64,000 bases of DNA from Pseudoips prasinana (taxonomy: Eukaryota; Arthropoda; Insecta; Lepidoptera; Nolidae). How positions within the stretch are numbered: the first letter of the stretch is position 1; each line of letters begins with the position of its first letter. Below are positions 33,812 through 45,512 of the stretch, in pieces. Location of the stretch: positions 7,998,001 to 8,062,000 of the forward strand of contig OX621255.1 in the NCBI GenBank assembly GCA_951640165.1, given 5' to 3'. The position numbers and the translations under genes are program-made. The notes beneath the pieces are model-generated. The model was not told the origin of the DNA. It searched no databases and saw only the letters and a program-made list of their open reading frames with translations.

Positions 33812-34131
33812 TCTATACATATAATAAAATCGTAGGGAAGTCAAAACTGTACATTTAATATTTTTTTAAAGGATACTTGGGGCATGATCTACAATCGATA
33901 TCGAAGCCAAAAATATAGCTTATAGAATTTTTGTCTGTGTGTCTGTTTGTCTGTATGTATGTCCGGGCTAAACTCAAAAAGTACTGCATGGATTTACTTC
34001 AAATTTTGCATGAATAATACTAAGAGGTCGGGTCAACATATAGGCTACATATTATAACGCTATCACTCACGGGGGAGGAGCTATGATAATTTATAAAATT
34101 TAACGCGGGTAAAACCGCGGGGCACAGCTAG
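33812..34131 (+). mobile_element. Helitron-like element (type 4), copy 1
   Basis: 320 bp, TCTATACATATAATAAAATC to ...CCGCGGGGCACAGCTAG, between A and T. Matches 43327-43660 throughout ('gatacttgggg.atgatct', 'gtatgtccgggctaaac'). Confidence 0.85.
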
Positions 34132-34326
34132 TATGTTTATATAAATAATTTAAATACCTACAGTTAAGATGCATTAATACTTTATAAATATTAAGTAATG
34201 TCTTAATATTTACATAAAATAAGTTAACTCTAAACTAAAAAGTCCAAGTTAACACACCGCTTAACATCTTTAAGGCTTATTAAAGTTTATAAATAATTTC
34301 ATTTACTAATGAAAGTTTATAACTTG

Positions 34327-34573
34327 CCTGGGGCTCTACCGGCTAAGTCACCGAACATCGTTTTCGTGAATTGCGTTCAAACAAATAAAGGTTAAAAATG
34401 ACTTAATCAATCGTTAAATTGGGTTCAACGTTGACAATCGATTCCAGACCATTTATGACGTCACATGTGGTCATGGAAACTGATTTAACGATTGATTAAG
34501 TCATTTAACCTTTATTTATTTGAACGCCATTCACGAAAACGATGTTCGGCGATGTAGCCGGTAGAGGCCCTGG
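34327..34573. mobile_element. hairpin MITE
   Basis: 247-bp near-palindrome. Ends CCTGGGGCTCTACCGGCTA and reversed CCAGGGCCTCTACCGGCTA; arms of ~95-100 bp with a short unpaired centre around 'atgacgtcacatgtggtc'. No clear target duplication. It lies 39 bp left of the Gypsy 5' LTR. Confidence 0.8.
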
Positions 34574-34612
34574 AAAGTTGTTTTGTTAAGTTAGAGATTT
34601 ATTTAACGGTAC

Positions 34613-34854
34613 TGTAATGATATTACCTGCCCTCCTATAGAATAAAACCTCTTTTATCAAGATAGCTAGTAGCTCTGGTCATTTTATTAAAATAACTAAA
34701 CATAGCTTTTAAAATGAGAATAGAATTCGAATCAAATAAAAAGCATGGTGTTTAAATAAAATCAGTGATTGTTTGTGAATACATGTGTTATCATTGAGAA
34801 GATCTCCCTAGATCCCGTATTGAAATACCTCTTGCAGCTGCGAGTGTGCTTACA
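34613..34854 (+). repeat. 5' LTR of the Gypsy element (internally deleted)
   Basis: TGTAATGATATTACC to ...GTGTGCTTACA, 242 bp. Compared with the 3' LTR it lacks ~80 bp following 'aagcatggtgtt' and ~11 bp near 'caagatag'. Otherwise very close. TGG directly follows the LTR, as at a primer-binding site. Confidence 0.92.
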
Positions 34855-34947
34855 TGGTGGTAGGCGCCTTTGGTTATTTGAAAAGATTTTGAAGTTTTCA
34901 AAGGGGAGAGAGATTAAACAAGAAAACTAAAAAGAAAAGAAGAAACC

Positions 34948-35677
34948 ATGGAATCGACAAACGATCAAGTAAAATTATTCAATGGCATAGAACAGGATTC
35001 AAAATAATTTTTAAAACAGTTTCGAAAATTGGCTATTATTAAAAAAATTACAGACGAAGAAAAAATTGCGATTTTCCCGTCTTTCCTACAAGGTCCGGCG
35101 TCATCATTTTACAAAACTATAGAAGAGACAGCAACAGAGTTTGCCGAAGTTGAGAAGCTATTCTTAGAAGAATTCCCACCGATAGTGGACTACATAGAAC
35201 GATTTTTTTTAGCAAAACAAGGCGAAAAAGAGGACATCATCGAATATTTTTATAGATTACAAGAATTGGCATACAGAGCAGAAATGAAAGACGAAAAAAA
35301 AATTTATAATAAAATTTATAAAATCATCAGGACCCTTCTTCAGAAATAAATTGGCCACATCATTGATACAGGACAAAAAAGAATTAAAAAAATTAATCAT
35401 GCAGCTTAAAGACGTTTATAATATGAGCGATTTGAAACAAACCAATATACCGATTATGGTGGATCATTCCCAAAAAAATAGGGGAGGTAGGGGAGATATG
35501 ATGCCTTCAAATAATGAAGATCGATTCTACACACCCCCATCAGGTAGTATGAGACACTACACGACATCGCCCATGCATGCGAGAGCAGAACGTTCACCGT
35601 ATGCATTACGATCGAGAGGACAGCCCCTCACTCAAGATGTACGGCGCCAGGAGGGAAACGAACCTCGGCGGCCATGA
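34948..35677 (+). pseudogene. Gypsy gag, broken
   Basis: Begins at ATG 34948 (MESTNDQVKLF...), in-frame TAA at 35005-35007, then the same frame runs to a stop at 35347-35349. The remainder continues one frame over from about 35351 to a stop at 35675-35677. The middle part (FLQGPASSFYKTIEETATEF, EDIIEYFYRLQELAYRAEMK) looks like the capsid region of Gypsy gag. No zinc knuckle is visible. The last codons overlap the pol start as ATGA. Gag would form the particle shell; here it cannot be made as one protein. Confidence 0.8.
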
Positions 35678-38172
35678 ACGTCACGCATCAGGCAGCCGTT
35701 TCCAGTCAACAGAACGTGGCGACGTGTGAAAATGGCACTCAAACGGGGGAAGTATTGAATTTTTGTTTTAATAATAGAGATAAAGCGCCTTATTTGCATG
35801 TTTCATGTAAGACCCTATCCTTTACGGCTCTCTTAGACACAGGAGCCACAATATCTTGTATGTCACGCACATTAGCATGTCGGTTGGATTTACAATTATC
35901 AGGGGCTGCAGACGGCGTGATAAGAGGGGTGGACGGCAGGCACATTAATACGGCAGGAACTGCTAAGTTTAATTTTTATATTGTTGATAAAGAATTTAAT
36001 ATTAATATTTATGTTGTAGAAAATCTAGCTTGTGATTTAATTTTAGGTCAAGATTTTTTGAGCAAGTATGCCGTTATTATGGACTTTTCAAAAGGTAAGG
36101 TCACGATCGGCAAAGACAGCGTAGAATTTGGTCGAAAAACAAAAAATCGGGCTTCTTCTGAAAATCTTAATTCAAAAGAAATTTGTACTTCTTTTTTTTC
36201 TGACAGCAATGTCAAATGTCAATCATCCGCTGTGACAGACATTACGAAAAAAAACTATGTAGATTTATCACGTAGTGATTATAATTATTTTTCAGGATTG
36301 AAAAACACAATTGACTTCTCGTTAGAAAGCGAATGCAATTTTGTTTTGGGCAAAAATTTGAAGTCGGAGCATAAGGCAGAGTTAGTAAATTTATTGAATA
36401 GTAGTATAGACATATTTTCTTTTAAAAAATTGAACAGATTGGGCCGCTGTGATATTATCAAAGTTAATATAGAAACCACGGACGAGCAACCTGTTAATTC
36501 TCTACCTTACAGAGTTTCACCAGCCCAGCGTAAAATCATTGATGAACAGGTTCAAGAAATGTTGGAGTTGGGTGTCATAGAAGAATCAAATAGCCCTTAT
36601 GCTTCACCGGTCGTCTTGGTTAAGAAAAGCGATGGTTCATGGCGATTCTGCGTTGATTATAGGAAGCTAAACAAAAAAATTGTTTCAGATAGATACCCCA
36701 TTCCAGCAATTGATGATCTAATTGGATATTTATCTAAGGCTCGATTCTTTGCGGAGTTAGATTTGAATTCCGGTTATTGGCAAACTAGTATACAAGAAGG
36801 GAAGCATAAAACAGCGTTTATCACGGCGTCAGGGTTATATTCCTTTAACGTAGTTCCTTTTGGTTTAAAATCGAGTCAGGCTTTGTTTCAGCGTATGATG
36901 GATCGTGTTATAGGAGATCTACGTTTCAAAAACGCAATAGTTTATGTAGATAACATTATAGTTTACGGTGAAACATTCCATGAATTTTTAGAAGCATTAA
37001 AAGAATTATTTGTACGTTTCAGAAGGGCGAATCTGACATTTAAATCATCGAAATGTCAATTTGGTTTAACGGAGCTTTGCGTCTTGGGTTACCATATCTC
37101 GAGAGAAGGAATTAAGCCAGACACGACCAAATTGGAGGCTATTCGGGAAGTATCAGCACCCAAAAACACCAAGGATGTAAGGAAATTATTAGGTCTTTTT
37201 TCTTATTACAGGAAATTTATTAAGAATTTTGCAGAAGTCACTTTACCTTGGACAAAATTATTAAAGAAGGGAGTCAAATTTGATTGGTCAACTGAATGTC
37301 AGCGGTCATTTAAGCAAGTGAAGACAATTTTATGTAATCCTCCAATATTACGTTATTTTTCCTCAGATCCAAAGGTGGTGACTCGTATAATGGTTGATTC
37401 CAGTGACGGTGCCCTGGGAGCAGCATTATTGCAGAGTCATGAGGGGCAAATTCACCCGGTAGCTTATGCTTCAAGAAAGTTATCGGAAACGGAAACCAGA
37501 TATTCGACTACGGAGAAGGAGTGTTTAGCTCTAGTCTGGGCGTTAAAATATTTTAAAACGTATCTCTGGGGTTCCTCTTTTCAGATAGCCACAGATCACA
37601 AAGCATTGTGCTGGTTGCAGTCAAGAAAGGACACATCTGGTCGATTAGCACGATGGGCCCTGACGATACAAGAATGGGATTTTGAAATTGTTTTTTGCAG
37701 AGGTAAGGATAATATTTTGGCAGATTTTTTGAGTAGAAATCCATTATCAATAAGACAGGACTCTAATGTCGATGAGGAGAAACCTATGGACGACGGTTTA
37801 GAGGTATTTAAAATAGAATTTGTGTCATTTCAGGAGGGACAGCGGCAAGATAATGTATGTATTAGAATTATGAATATTTTACAGTCGGGTCGAGAATATA
37901 GAGGCTTCTATATCAATAATGGTCTTTTATATAAACGGGTATATAGAAATAGCTCGGTACGTGAGGTGGTTGTCCTTCCAAAATCTCTGTTCCAGGATGT
38001 TATGAAGGAGATACACGACGACCCATGGCTAGGGGGCCATTTGGGGCTGGCTAAAACTTTAGGTAAGTTCAGGGTCCGTTATTTTATGTATGGAGCGGAT
38101 AAAGAAATTGAAAAATATATTCGCACATGCATTCCTTGTCAGGAGAGGAAGAGGAACGCAGAAAATTGCTGA
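35674..38172 (+). pseudogene. Gypsy pol: protease, reverse transcriptase, RNase H, integrase start
   Basis: 832-codon open frame. Aspartic protease motif LLDTGATISC with Asp at residue 55. RT from about residue 280: SPYASPVVLVKKSDGSWRFC, AELDLNSGYWQ, VVPFGLKSS. The active-site box (residues 424-427) reads YVDN, so the second catalytic Asp is replaced by Asn; AAC lies at 36952-36954. RNase H follows, with the conserved Asp in MVDSSDG, TEKECLALVWAL and ATDHKAL. The integrase zinc-binding HHCC starts (HDDPWLGGH...CIPCQ), but the frame ends at 38172 because of an indel near 38150. ATG overlaps the gag stop as ATGA. Well preserved apart from these defects, so inactivation may be fairly recent. Confidence 0.93.
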
Positions 38173-38755
38173 GTTGATGCCTATCTCCGTTACCAGTATG
38201 ATGGAAAAGGTGGGGATAGATGTCTTGGGTCCTTTTCGTGTCTCAGATAGAGGTAACAAATTTATTATAGTGGCCTTAGAATATGTTTCTAGGTATGCGG
38301 TGTGTAAAGCAGTTCCTAGAGCGACATCGAATGTTATCATGGAATTTTTGACTGAAGAGATTTTTTGCAGATTTGGAGGCGTTAGAGAGATAATTTCCGA
38401 CCGAGGGACGGTGTTCACAGCCCATATAGTACAAGAAGTCATCAGATTGTTTGGAGCTAAAGCAGTTCTAACAAGTGCGTCTCACCCAATGACTAATGGA
38501 TTAGTCGAAAGGTTTAATAGAACTTTATTATCTATGTTATCTAAATTTGTTGCTGCTGACCAGAGAAATTGGTGTCACTTTGTACCTTTGGTAACGTATG
38601 CATACAATTCCAGTAGACAGGCTTCCACCGGAATTGTTCCACATCTACTCATGTATGGTAGAGAACCACGCACAGTGTTAGATATGGATCTGTCAACAAA
38701 TAACGTACATAATTATATGTCTGTAGATGAGAAAGAATTGCTTTGGAAAACCTAG
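38150..38755 (+). pseudogene. Gypsy integrase core, shifted frame
   Basis: Continues pol one frame over. Catalytic triad visible: Asp in GIDVLGPF, Asp in ISDRGTVF, Glu in GLVERFNRTL. This is the enzyme that would join the cDNA copy to host DNA. The frame ends at 38753-38755, where a second indel near 38745 shifts it again. Confidence 0.88.
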
Positions 38756-39039
38756 CCACACAAGCAGTAAACAACATAACCCAGGCGCAGCAGAAACAGA
38801 AGTCCAGCCACGACAGGCGAGCGTCAAGGCGAGAGTTCCAGCCGGGAGATCTGGTGCTCTTGTACACTCCGAGACGAATTTCTGGTAAGAACTTCATATT
38901 ACAACGGTTATTTGTAGGGCCATGGGTGGTGGTTAGACGTGTAAGTGATGTCACTTATGTGGTGCGAAAGCCTGGACGGAATAGATCCGACACAGTACAT
39001 ATCAATCGGATGAAATCATTCCAGACAAGGGAGATTTGA
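38743..39039 (+). pseudogene. Gypsy integrase C-terminus (GPY-type module)
   Basis: In the original pol frame again: FQPGDLVLLYTPRRI, LFVGPWVVVRRVSDVTYVV, DTVHINRMKSF, then TGA. This is the GPF/Y module common at the C-terminus of Gypsy integrases (GPW here). No chromodomain follows. Confidence 0.82.
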
Positions 39040-39580
39040 ATAAATACTTGATATGCTGGGCTCCTATGTCTAATGAGAGTTATTTTATTTGTTCCGTTAT
39101 TGTTATTTAACATTGTACGATTAGCATAAAATTATAATATTAATGTTGTCCGCTGCTGGACATGGGCGTAGCCCAAATATTTTCATAATTTTAATACTGG
39201 TTATGATTGACTATAGTCATCACACTTATGACTTATTTTATTGGTGGTGATGATGTATAAGTGGCGCTGCTACATGATTATCAGGTGTTACCCTGAAAAG
39301 AGTCGTTTTTGGGGCACACACACAGGATGTTCATTGTCTGGAGAAGCAATGAAAGCCTCCTAGACTAACCAAGTCTTGTTATTATGTTGTTTATGTCAGA
39401 AAACACACGATATTTATAGATTACATCAAAAATGTGGAATTATCATGTCACGGTGTTTGCGACCAAACATCTCCGAAACGGCTGGCCCGATTCGCATAAA
39501 AATTTTGTATGAATATCTGGCGAATATTTTTTTTTTTACCTTAAGTTTAAGGGTGAACCACTACTAAATATTTGCCTTTA

Positions 39581-39618
<38 letters not shown>

Positions 39619-41053
39619 AAATTTGAAAATTAAATAAAACTTTAAATTCACCATTCTACTACCAAGCCCTATCTATTTTTTTTCTTTTTAGTAACAATAA
39701 TTTAATTTTATGTTTATTTGGATAATTTTTTTTGCATCCAATCAAATGTCTTTCGATGACTTAGATTTGTTAATAGACCCGATAGATGGCGCTGCGATAA
39801 GACTGTGAGTTTTATTGCTGTTGTTATGGCAGTGGTAGAATAGATAAGCCGTTTACTTATGTTACTGATGAGAATGTTTATAATTACAATTTTATTTTAT
39901 TTGTCAAATATATGAATATACTTTCGCGCATAAATTTTGTTTTCATGTGAAACGTACGAGAGCAACGATGACCAGGGGCGGTGTTCCAGTACAACCACAA
40001 TGGACATGATGGAAGATCGGAAAATGAATAACGGGATTTACAAGAAGTAAATATCCAGGTAGAGATAGGGAGTTAGGAAATGGGTGAAGCGTAGATTAAG
40101 GGGATATTTCCGTCAATAGTTAAGAGTGGGTGATAGAATTTAATTATTCATTGGCATCACACATCTAGCACATAGTAGCCGATAGATGTGGGAGAACCTC
40201 ATGGACTCCATGATGTTGATGGGTATTCTGTTCTACCTAACACTTTTATTTTCATGTCTGGGGACAAATAGATGATAGGGTAGGTTAATTGGTATAAATG
40301 AGATATTTATTTTTCATTAATCTTGGTTGGTATATGATCTTCCATCATGGTCCTGACTCTCTGGAACCCCATCCTTGATTGATAAGATTAATATCTTTTT
40401 GTTATCAATTATTTTGGATAGTTTAGCAGTTAGGTTTTATAATAGGATAGCCATTAGCCAACTTTTATACATGCTTCAATTAATTTTTAACCACTTGTTC
40501 TAATTAATTATTTCAGATTATCATTAATAATTTAGTTGAACGGTCAACTGTTATAATAATTTAATTTGGATTAAACTTTTAACCAGTTGTTATAATTAAG
40601 TTTGCCCTTTTAAAATAATTATTTTCAGATCATTAATTTATGATTTATTTAAATGGTTAAAAGTTGTAATTATTTTCATTTTTTTTTATTTCTGTACTTT
40701 TACTTGGTGATAGGACCAAGTATGATCATTGAAGCTTTTGTGTGTGAAGGTTGACTAATATTTTATTTTAGCTAGGATAGCTATAATTAGGTAGTGTTTA
40801 GCTAGTGTTAGGAAAGTAGAATTAGGGCCTTGAAAGTATAATTTTTGGTTGGTTTTTTTTATACTTTGAGCAAGTCGGACTCATACTCCCATTTGCTAGA
40901 CTTTCAGTGGGTCCTGGGTTCAATTCTACTCTTTTTTATTGCACCTATGTATTTGATAACTCCCAACATAGGTAGACAGTTATAATGTAGGAAGGTAACA
41001 GAATTTTGGAAGTGTTTCAAGACTTCCAAAATTTTTTTTTGGCGAGGGGGTGA
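39040..41053 (+). other. Gypsy 3' internal region, no recognisable gene
   Basis: 2 kb between pol and the 3' LTR. A run of ~35 A at about 39583-39613 preceded by 'catctccgaaacggctgg' suggests a retroposed or Helitron-like insertion at ~39440-39620. No env-like frame, signal peptide or membrane segment seen. The purine-rich 'ggcgagggggtga' at 41041-41053 is the likely polypurine tract. Confidence 0.55.
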
Positions 41054-41382
41054 TGTAATGATATTACCTGCCCTCCTATAGAATAAAACCTCTTTTATCA
41101 AGATATATAAGATACAGCTAGTAGCTCTGGTCATTTTATTAAAATAACTAAACATAGCTTTTAAAATGAGAATAGAATTCGAATCAAATAAAAAGCATGG
41201 TGTTACGTTTGATTGATGTTTGTCAATAGTTATAAAAATGGTGTGCTAAAGTAAACATTGTGAATCTAATATAATTATTTTAAATAAAATCAGTGATTGT
41301 TTGTGAATACATGTGTTATCATTGAGAAGATCTCCCTAGATCCCGTATAGAAATACCTCTTGCAGCTGCGAGTGTGCTTACA
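41054..41382 (+). repeat. 3' LTR of the Gypsy element (full length)
   Basis: 329 bp, TGTAATG to GCTTACA, followed by the target duplication GTAC. Retains the ~80 bp lost from the 5' LTR. Confidence 0.93.
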
Positions 41383-41476
41383 GTACCGTATTAATTTGTA
41401 TGTATGTATCCATTTTCATATAAAAGCATATGTAGGTAGGTATTTAAATATATAGTAATTTAGCAATAGTTAAAGG

Positions 41477-41565
41477 GTCGGTTGGTGTGGTAGATAGAAA
41501 CTTGCCTTTCACGCCGTTGGTTATAGCTTCGATTCCCATCTGTGCCAGATTATAGTTTCGTTACT
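41477..41565 (+). repeat. SINE-A head fragment
   Basis: 'gggtcggttggtgtggtagat...cacgccgttgg...cttcgattccc': the tRNA-like part only. The body follows ~300 bp later at 41860-42055, perhaps the same copy split. Confidence 0.6.
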
Positions 41566-41859
41566 TTATTGCTAAACTGGACTTGATGATTTTTGGAAAG
41601 TAGAAATGAAACGAGCTTTTACGTTAAAACCAAGTTGGTATCTACTGGTATATTAGTTTAAAATACAGCGTTCGAGGATAAGGGGTAGGGGAAAATATTA
41701 GACCAATACGAGGCGTTTATTATCGCGTGTACATTATGTCTAAACCAATAGCAAGCGCCCACCATCACGTTATAATACTACGGTTTAATTGGTGGTAAGA
41801 ATCGGTTCAGGTCCCCACGGTTGTTTAGAATGGTATCTTTAGCATGATGCGTGAACACC

Positions 41860-42055
41860 ATCTAAGACAGATATATGTGTGCCTGAACATGTCAGTTTAT
41901 CTTGAGACTGGGTGTAGTTATCTATATGAATATGTATTTACAAAAGAAAAGTACTATATTGAGTATATCAGTTATTTAGTTACCAAAGTACAAGTTGTGC
42001 TTAGTTTGGGATCAGATGGCCGTGTGTAAATAGTGTCCCAGGATATTATTATTAT
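41860..42055 (+). mobile_element. SINE-A body
   Basis: 'aagacagatatatgtgtgcc', 'gtagttatctatatgaatatg', 'gtacaagttgtgcttagttt', 'gggatcagatggccgtgtg'. Confidence 0.7.
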
Positions 42056-42184
42056 TACTTACAGTTATAATCTAAGAATTCTGAATTACTGCAATAGCCA
42101 TGGAAATAGATACCTATCATTTTTCCGTATTTCAGACATTTAAAAATGAGTTGTAAAAATTTAAGCACGGGTTTGCAACACGGG

Positions 42185-42590
42185 GTATTTCCATTGAGCC
42201 TTTTGGGTGATATCACTTTTTATTAAAGAATATTTTTTTATGCTGGATGGATTCGCGGTTGACAACGATCTCACCTGATGGTAAGCAAACATGTGGTCGA
42301 AGGTGAACCGCGCGTACCCATAGATGCTTGTTAACTCTAGCCTTGAATAAACCCATGTCATATGATTCGGAAACACGTCTTTCAGGAAGGTGTTCCACAA
42401 CTTAGCCTTGCGTATGATGAAAGAGGAAGCAAAGCGTTACGCCATGTCAACAACAAAGCAGAGGAGACCCTCTCGGCACCTGGTTGTCCGACGAAAATAG
42501 GGGGCAAGAATGATAACTTCGTGAAGTTCCTGAGCGCATTCTCCATGTAACAGAATGTAAAAAAACGTTGATCCAAGAATAATGAAAAGC
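42185..42590 (-). pseudogene. LINE ORF2 C-terminal scrap
   Basis: Minus strand, broken frames: ...FGQPGAERVSS.. type region, then PERRVSESYDMGLFKARVNK, and 'gatctcacctgatggtaagc' (a LINE 3' UTR signature, reversed). Several stops. Clade probably CR1/Jockey. Confidence 0.5.
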
Positions 42591-42765
42591 GCCATTTGTT
42601 GTTAGTGTCAGGTCAAGTCACATGGCGTTAGAGTTTGTTGGTTAATATGACGTAAACGAATGAAGTTTCTCATTTACACTCTATATTTGAATCCATATAT
42701 AGTGTGGTAGTAATCGGATAGTTCTGGGCCAAATACCCTTTTGTTTGAATCCATCTTTAAATGTA

Positions 42766-43177
42766 CATACATACATAGACTCACGCCTGTCTCCCAGAGG
42801 GGTAGGCAGAGACAACGGACTTCCATTTGTCACGATCCTTACACACCTCTTTCGCTTCGTTTACTGACATTATATTCTTCATACATGCTCGCCGGTTTAG
42901 GGTACTTCTGACCTGACCTTTCCTAAGTACGTCTCCAATTTGATCAGAGAATGTTCTACGAGGTCTTCTCCTTCCGGTTGTACCATTCACACAGGCCAGG
43001 TATACTTCTTTTGTCAGTCTTCTTTCATTCATCCTTTCTAAATGACCAAACCATCTCAGCATACCTTTTTCAATTTTTGTGACTACATCCTCTTTCACAC
43101 CACAACGCGCTCTTATATCAGTATTTCGAATTCTGTCTCTCAAAGTCACACCACACATACTTCTCAGAGCTCTCATT
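42766..43177 (-). mobile_element. 5'-truncated LINE insertion with 14-bp target duplication
   Basis: 412 bp flanked by CATCTTTAAATGTA at 42752-42765 and 43178-43191. On the minus strand, coding sequence ends near 42781 and a (TATG)n-type tail abuts the left duplication. This is the classic product of target-primed reverse transcription with 5' truncation. Confidence 0.85.
42781..43176 (-). pseudogene. LINE ORF2 C-terminus, open 131 codons
   Basis: Reads [60 protein letters not shown] and ends [15 protein letters not shown]. The 'LRWFGHLxRM' segment is typical of the ORF2 C-terminal domain of RTE-like LINEs. The frame is open across the whole insert, so it is young, but the RT is absent; it cannot function. 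Confidence 0.75.
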
Positions 43178-43326
43178 CATCTTTAAATGTATGCAAATCA
43201 TTTTAAAATATATAATGATGTGATATCACAGTCGTTTTTGTAACTTTTAAACTGCATCGGAGTCAGTATTATGGACATACACTGGGACCGTTTAAGTGTT
43301 TAATTAATTGGTTTTAACTCTTATTA

Positions 43327-43660
43327 TCTATACATATACATATATACATACATATAATAAAATTGTAGGAAAGTCAAAACTGTACATTGAATATTTTTTT
43401 TAAAGGATACTTGAGGCGTGATCTAAAATCGATATCGAAGGCAAAAATATAGTTTCTAGAATTTTTGTCTATTTAATTGTTTGTCTGTATGTATGTCCGG
43501 GCTAAACCCAAAAAGTACTGCGTGGATTCAAATTTTGCATGAATATTACTAAGAGGTTGGGCCAACATATAGGCTACATATTATCACGCTATCACCTACG
43601 GGGGAGAAGCTGTGATAATTTATAAAGTTTAACGCGGGTAAATCCGCGGGGCACAGCTAG
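43327..43660 (+). mobile_element. Helitron-like element (type 4), copy 2
   Basis: TCTATACATATACATATATA to ...CCGCGGGGCACAGCTAG. Same family as 33812-34131, with extra ATACAT repeats at the 5' end. Confidence 0.82.
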
Positions 43661-44009
43661 TAATATATACAAGAGAGTTTAAAATAAGTTGATAACGATT
43701 ATACCATAGTCCGATTAAAGACGATTTCCCACTCGCACTTAAATGTATTCAACTCATTTTAACAAAGGTGTCTGAAACTTAGTTAAAATTTTATAAATCT
43801 TTAATTAGTAACCAATTTCTTATATGATTGTTGTCACTGGCAGTTCACACTGACAACAAACATATTGAACCCTTTCTCCCTATCATATTCCTTGCTTCAG
43901 TTTCTAATAATTTGGAAATGACAACAATGGAGATAAGGCTACCTATTGTGTCCTTTATCTATGCACTAAATTAATTATACTACTATAATATTATATTATC
44001 ACCCTTATC
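43661..44009. other. no recognisable feature
   Basis: AT-rich, nothing supported. Confidence 0.35.
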
Positions 44010-44090
44010 GTTCATAGCCAATTGTCATCAACGGTTCGTAAGCAGTCGACGAGGTTATGGACCTAGACTTGCGGTCTGTATGTTGGCGGA
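44010..44090 (+). repeat. repeat H fragment
   Basis: 'ttcatagccaattgtcatca.cggttcgtaagcagtcgacgagg' parallels 32745-32800. Confidence 0.45.
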
Positions 44091-44104
44091 TTGTTGGGTT
44101 TAAT

Positions 44105-44485
44105 GAAAAAATAAAACGGACCAAGTGCGAGTCGAGCCTGCGTATTTGATATTATATATTACTAGCTGTGACCCGCGGTTTTACCCGCGTGAAACTTTAT
44201 AAATTATAGCCTATGTGTTGTTAAACCAGGGTATCAGCTAACCTCATACCAAATTTTATTAAAATCGCTTCAGCCATTTAGACGTGAAGAAGTAACAAAC
44301 ATACAGACTCACAAACTGTCACCTTTATAATATTAGTGTGATAAAAACCGGCCTGAGTATGTGATAGTATTCCAGCTTGATACCTCCACAAGTTCCTGAG
44401 AAAAAGGGTCTTGACAGACTAACGGGCGGACGGAAAACAAAGTGGGTATAAGGGTTCCGTTTTTTCCATTCGACGTACGGAAACC
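44105..44485 (+). repeat. repeat I, split by a Helitron-like element
   Basis: 'aaacggaccaagtgcgagtcg' on the left and 'agacta.cgggcggacgg...gggttccgttttt...tacgg.aacctaaaaa' on the right of 44162-44341. Compare 1930-2400. Confidence 0.55.
44162..44341 (-). mobile_element. Helitron-like type 1 copy
   Basis: + strand begins CTAGCTGTGACCCGCGGTTT after A and ends 'ttataatattagtgtga'. Inserted in repeat I. Confidence 0.75.
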
Positions 44486-44504
44486 TAAAAAGAAAAAGAA
44501 CAAG

Positions 44505-44600
44505 AAGAAGTACAGTTTATTGCAAAAAGAATATAAACAGAATAATATTTTGCTATTAGCGGCCTTTTCAATAAAAGCGATCTCTCCCAGAGGAAAAACA
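44505..44600. repeat. repeat G fragment
   Basis: 'tacagtttattgcaaaaagaa...gcggccttttc.ataaaagcgatctct', related to 13621-13745. Confidence 0.45.
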
Positions 44601-45512
44601 TCATGATTTACATCGTCACTAATTCATGTGGTTTTCAATTCATTATGTTGTTCATTTACTAATTTGTTGGCTCAGTGGTAGTTAAATAGAAACAGTGACC
44701 AGAAATTACATTAATTAGCCTAATACATATGTATATTGTGGTACAATTAATTACATCTATTAAGTAATTGTGCTTAGAGTGTCATAAAATGACCGACACA
44801 ATTTTAGTACAAAGTGCTCGCCGAAAATGTCGAATGAATAGAGAGAAAAGCTCAATATTTGTAGATAGCTTCTATCAAGAGCTTTTCAAACAAATTTAGG
44901 TATTTCTAAATTTAGTGTTAATATATTGTTTCTTAAGAGCTCTCATACTTTTTAACGTGATGCCAATTTTGGCCGTACTAATTTCGGAAAGTGTGAATTT
45001 TGAGATAGACAATGAAACAGGCGGTAGTGAGAAGAGTACATAGTTTTTGTGTGGTTGAGTGTTGAGATAATATGAGAAGATGAAAATGAGATATTAAATA
45101 AGTGAAGACTCTCATAGAGCGTCGATCACGGATCGCCACTGTTGTTAAGTACGCAATATTTGGGAAAGTTAAAAAAAACCGATTGCAGTTATGCTCTAAT
45201 AACGTAATCTTGTTATAAGTGCACGTGAACCATCATCGGTCCTCTTTAGAGAAGATCTACTCCTCCTCTAAGTGAGATTGTCGCCAAGCACAAATCTACA
45301 TAAAACTTTACCGACATGTTTATCTTCTCCCTCCTTATCTTGATACATTTTGTCATAAAAAGGGATTATCATTTTGACATTATGTTACTTTGATGGTAAC
45401 TAATGATAATGATAAATGATAACTAATCATCAAAATTAAATCGTTCACAACTCACAAACTACAACAAAATAAATTTAGCAGTATTAATATATATATATTT
45501 TTTTTATAATAA
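44601..45512. other. no recognisable feature
   Basis: AT-rich; no frames, no repeat copies noted. Confidence 0.35.

Larger units (their letters stand above)
34613..41382 (+). mobile_element. Ty3/Gypsy LTR retrotransposon, inactive
   Basis: 6.77 kb, LTR to LTR, with target duplication GTAC at 34609-34612 and 41383-41386. Order is gag, protease, RT, RNase H, integrase, typical of Ty3/Gypsy. No envelope gene is recognised. Damage: stop in gag, frame break in gag, two frame breaks in integrase, and YVDN in the RT active site. Confidence 0.92.

Noticed and set aside
39040..41053. Envelope gene in the Gypsy element
   Set aside because: No long frame, signal peptide or membrane segment between pol and the 3' LTR.
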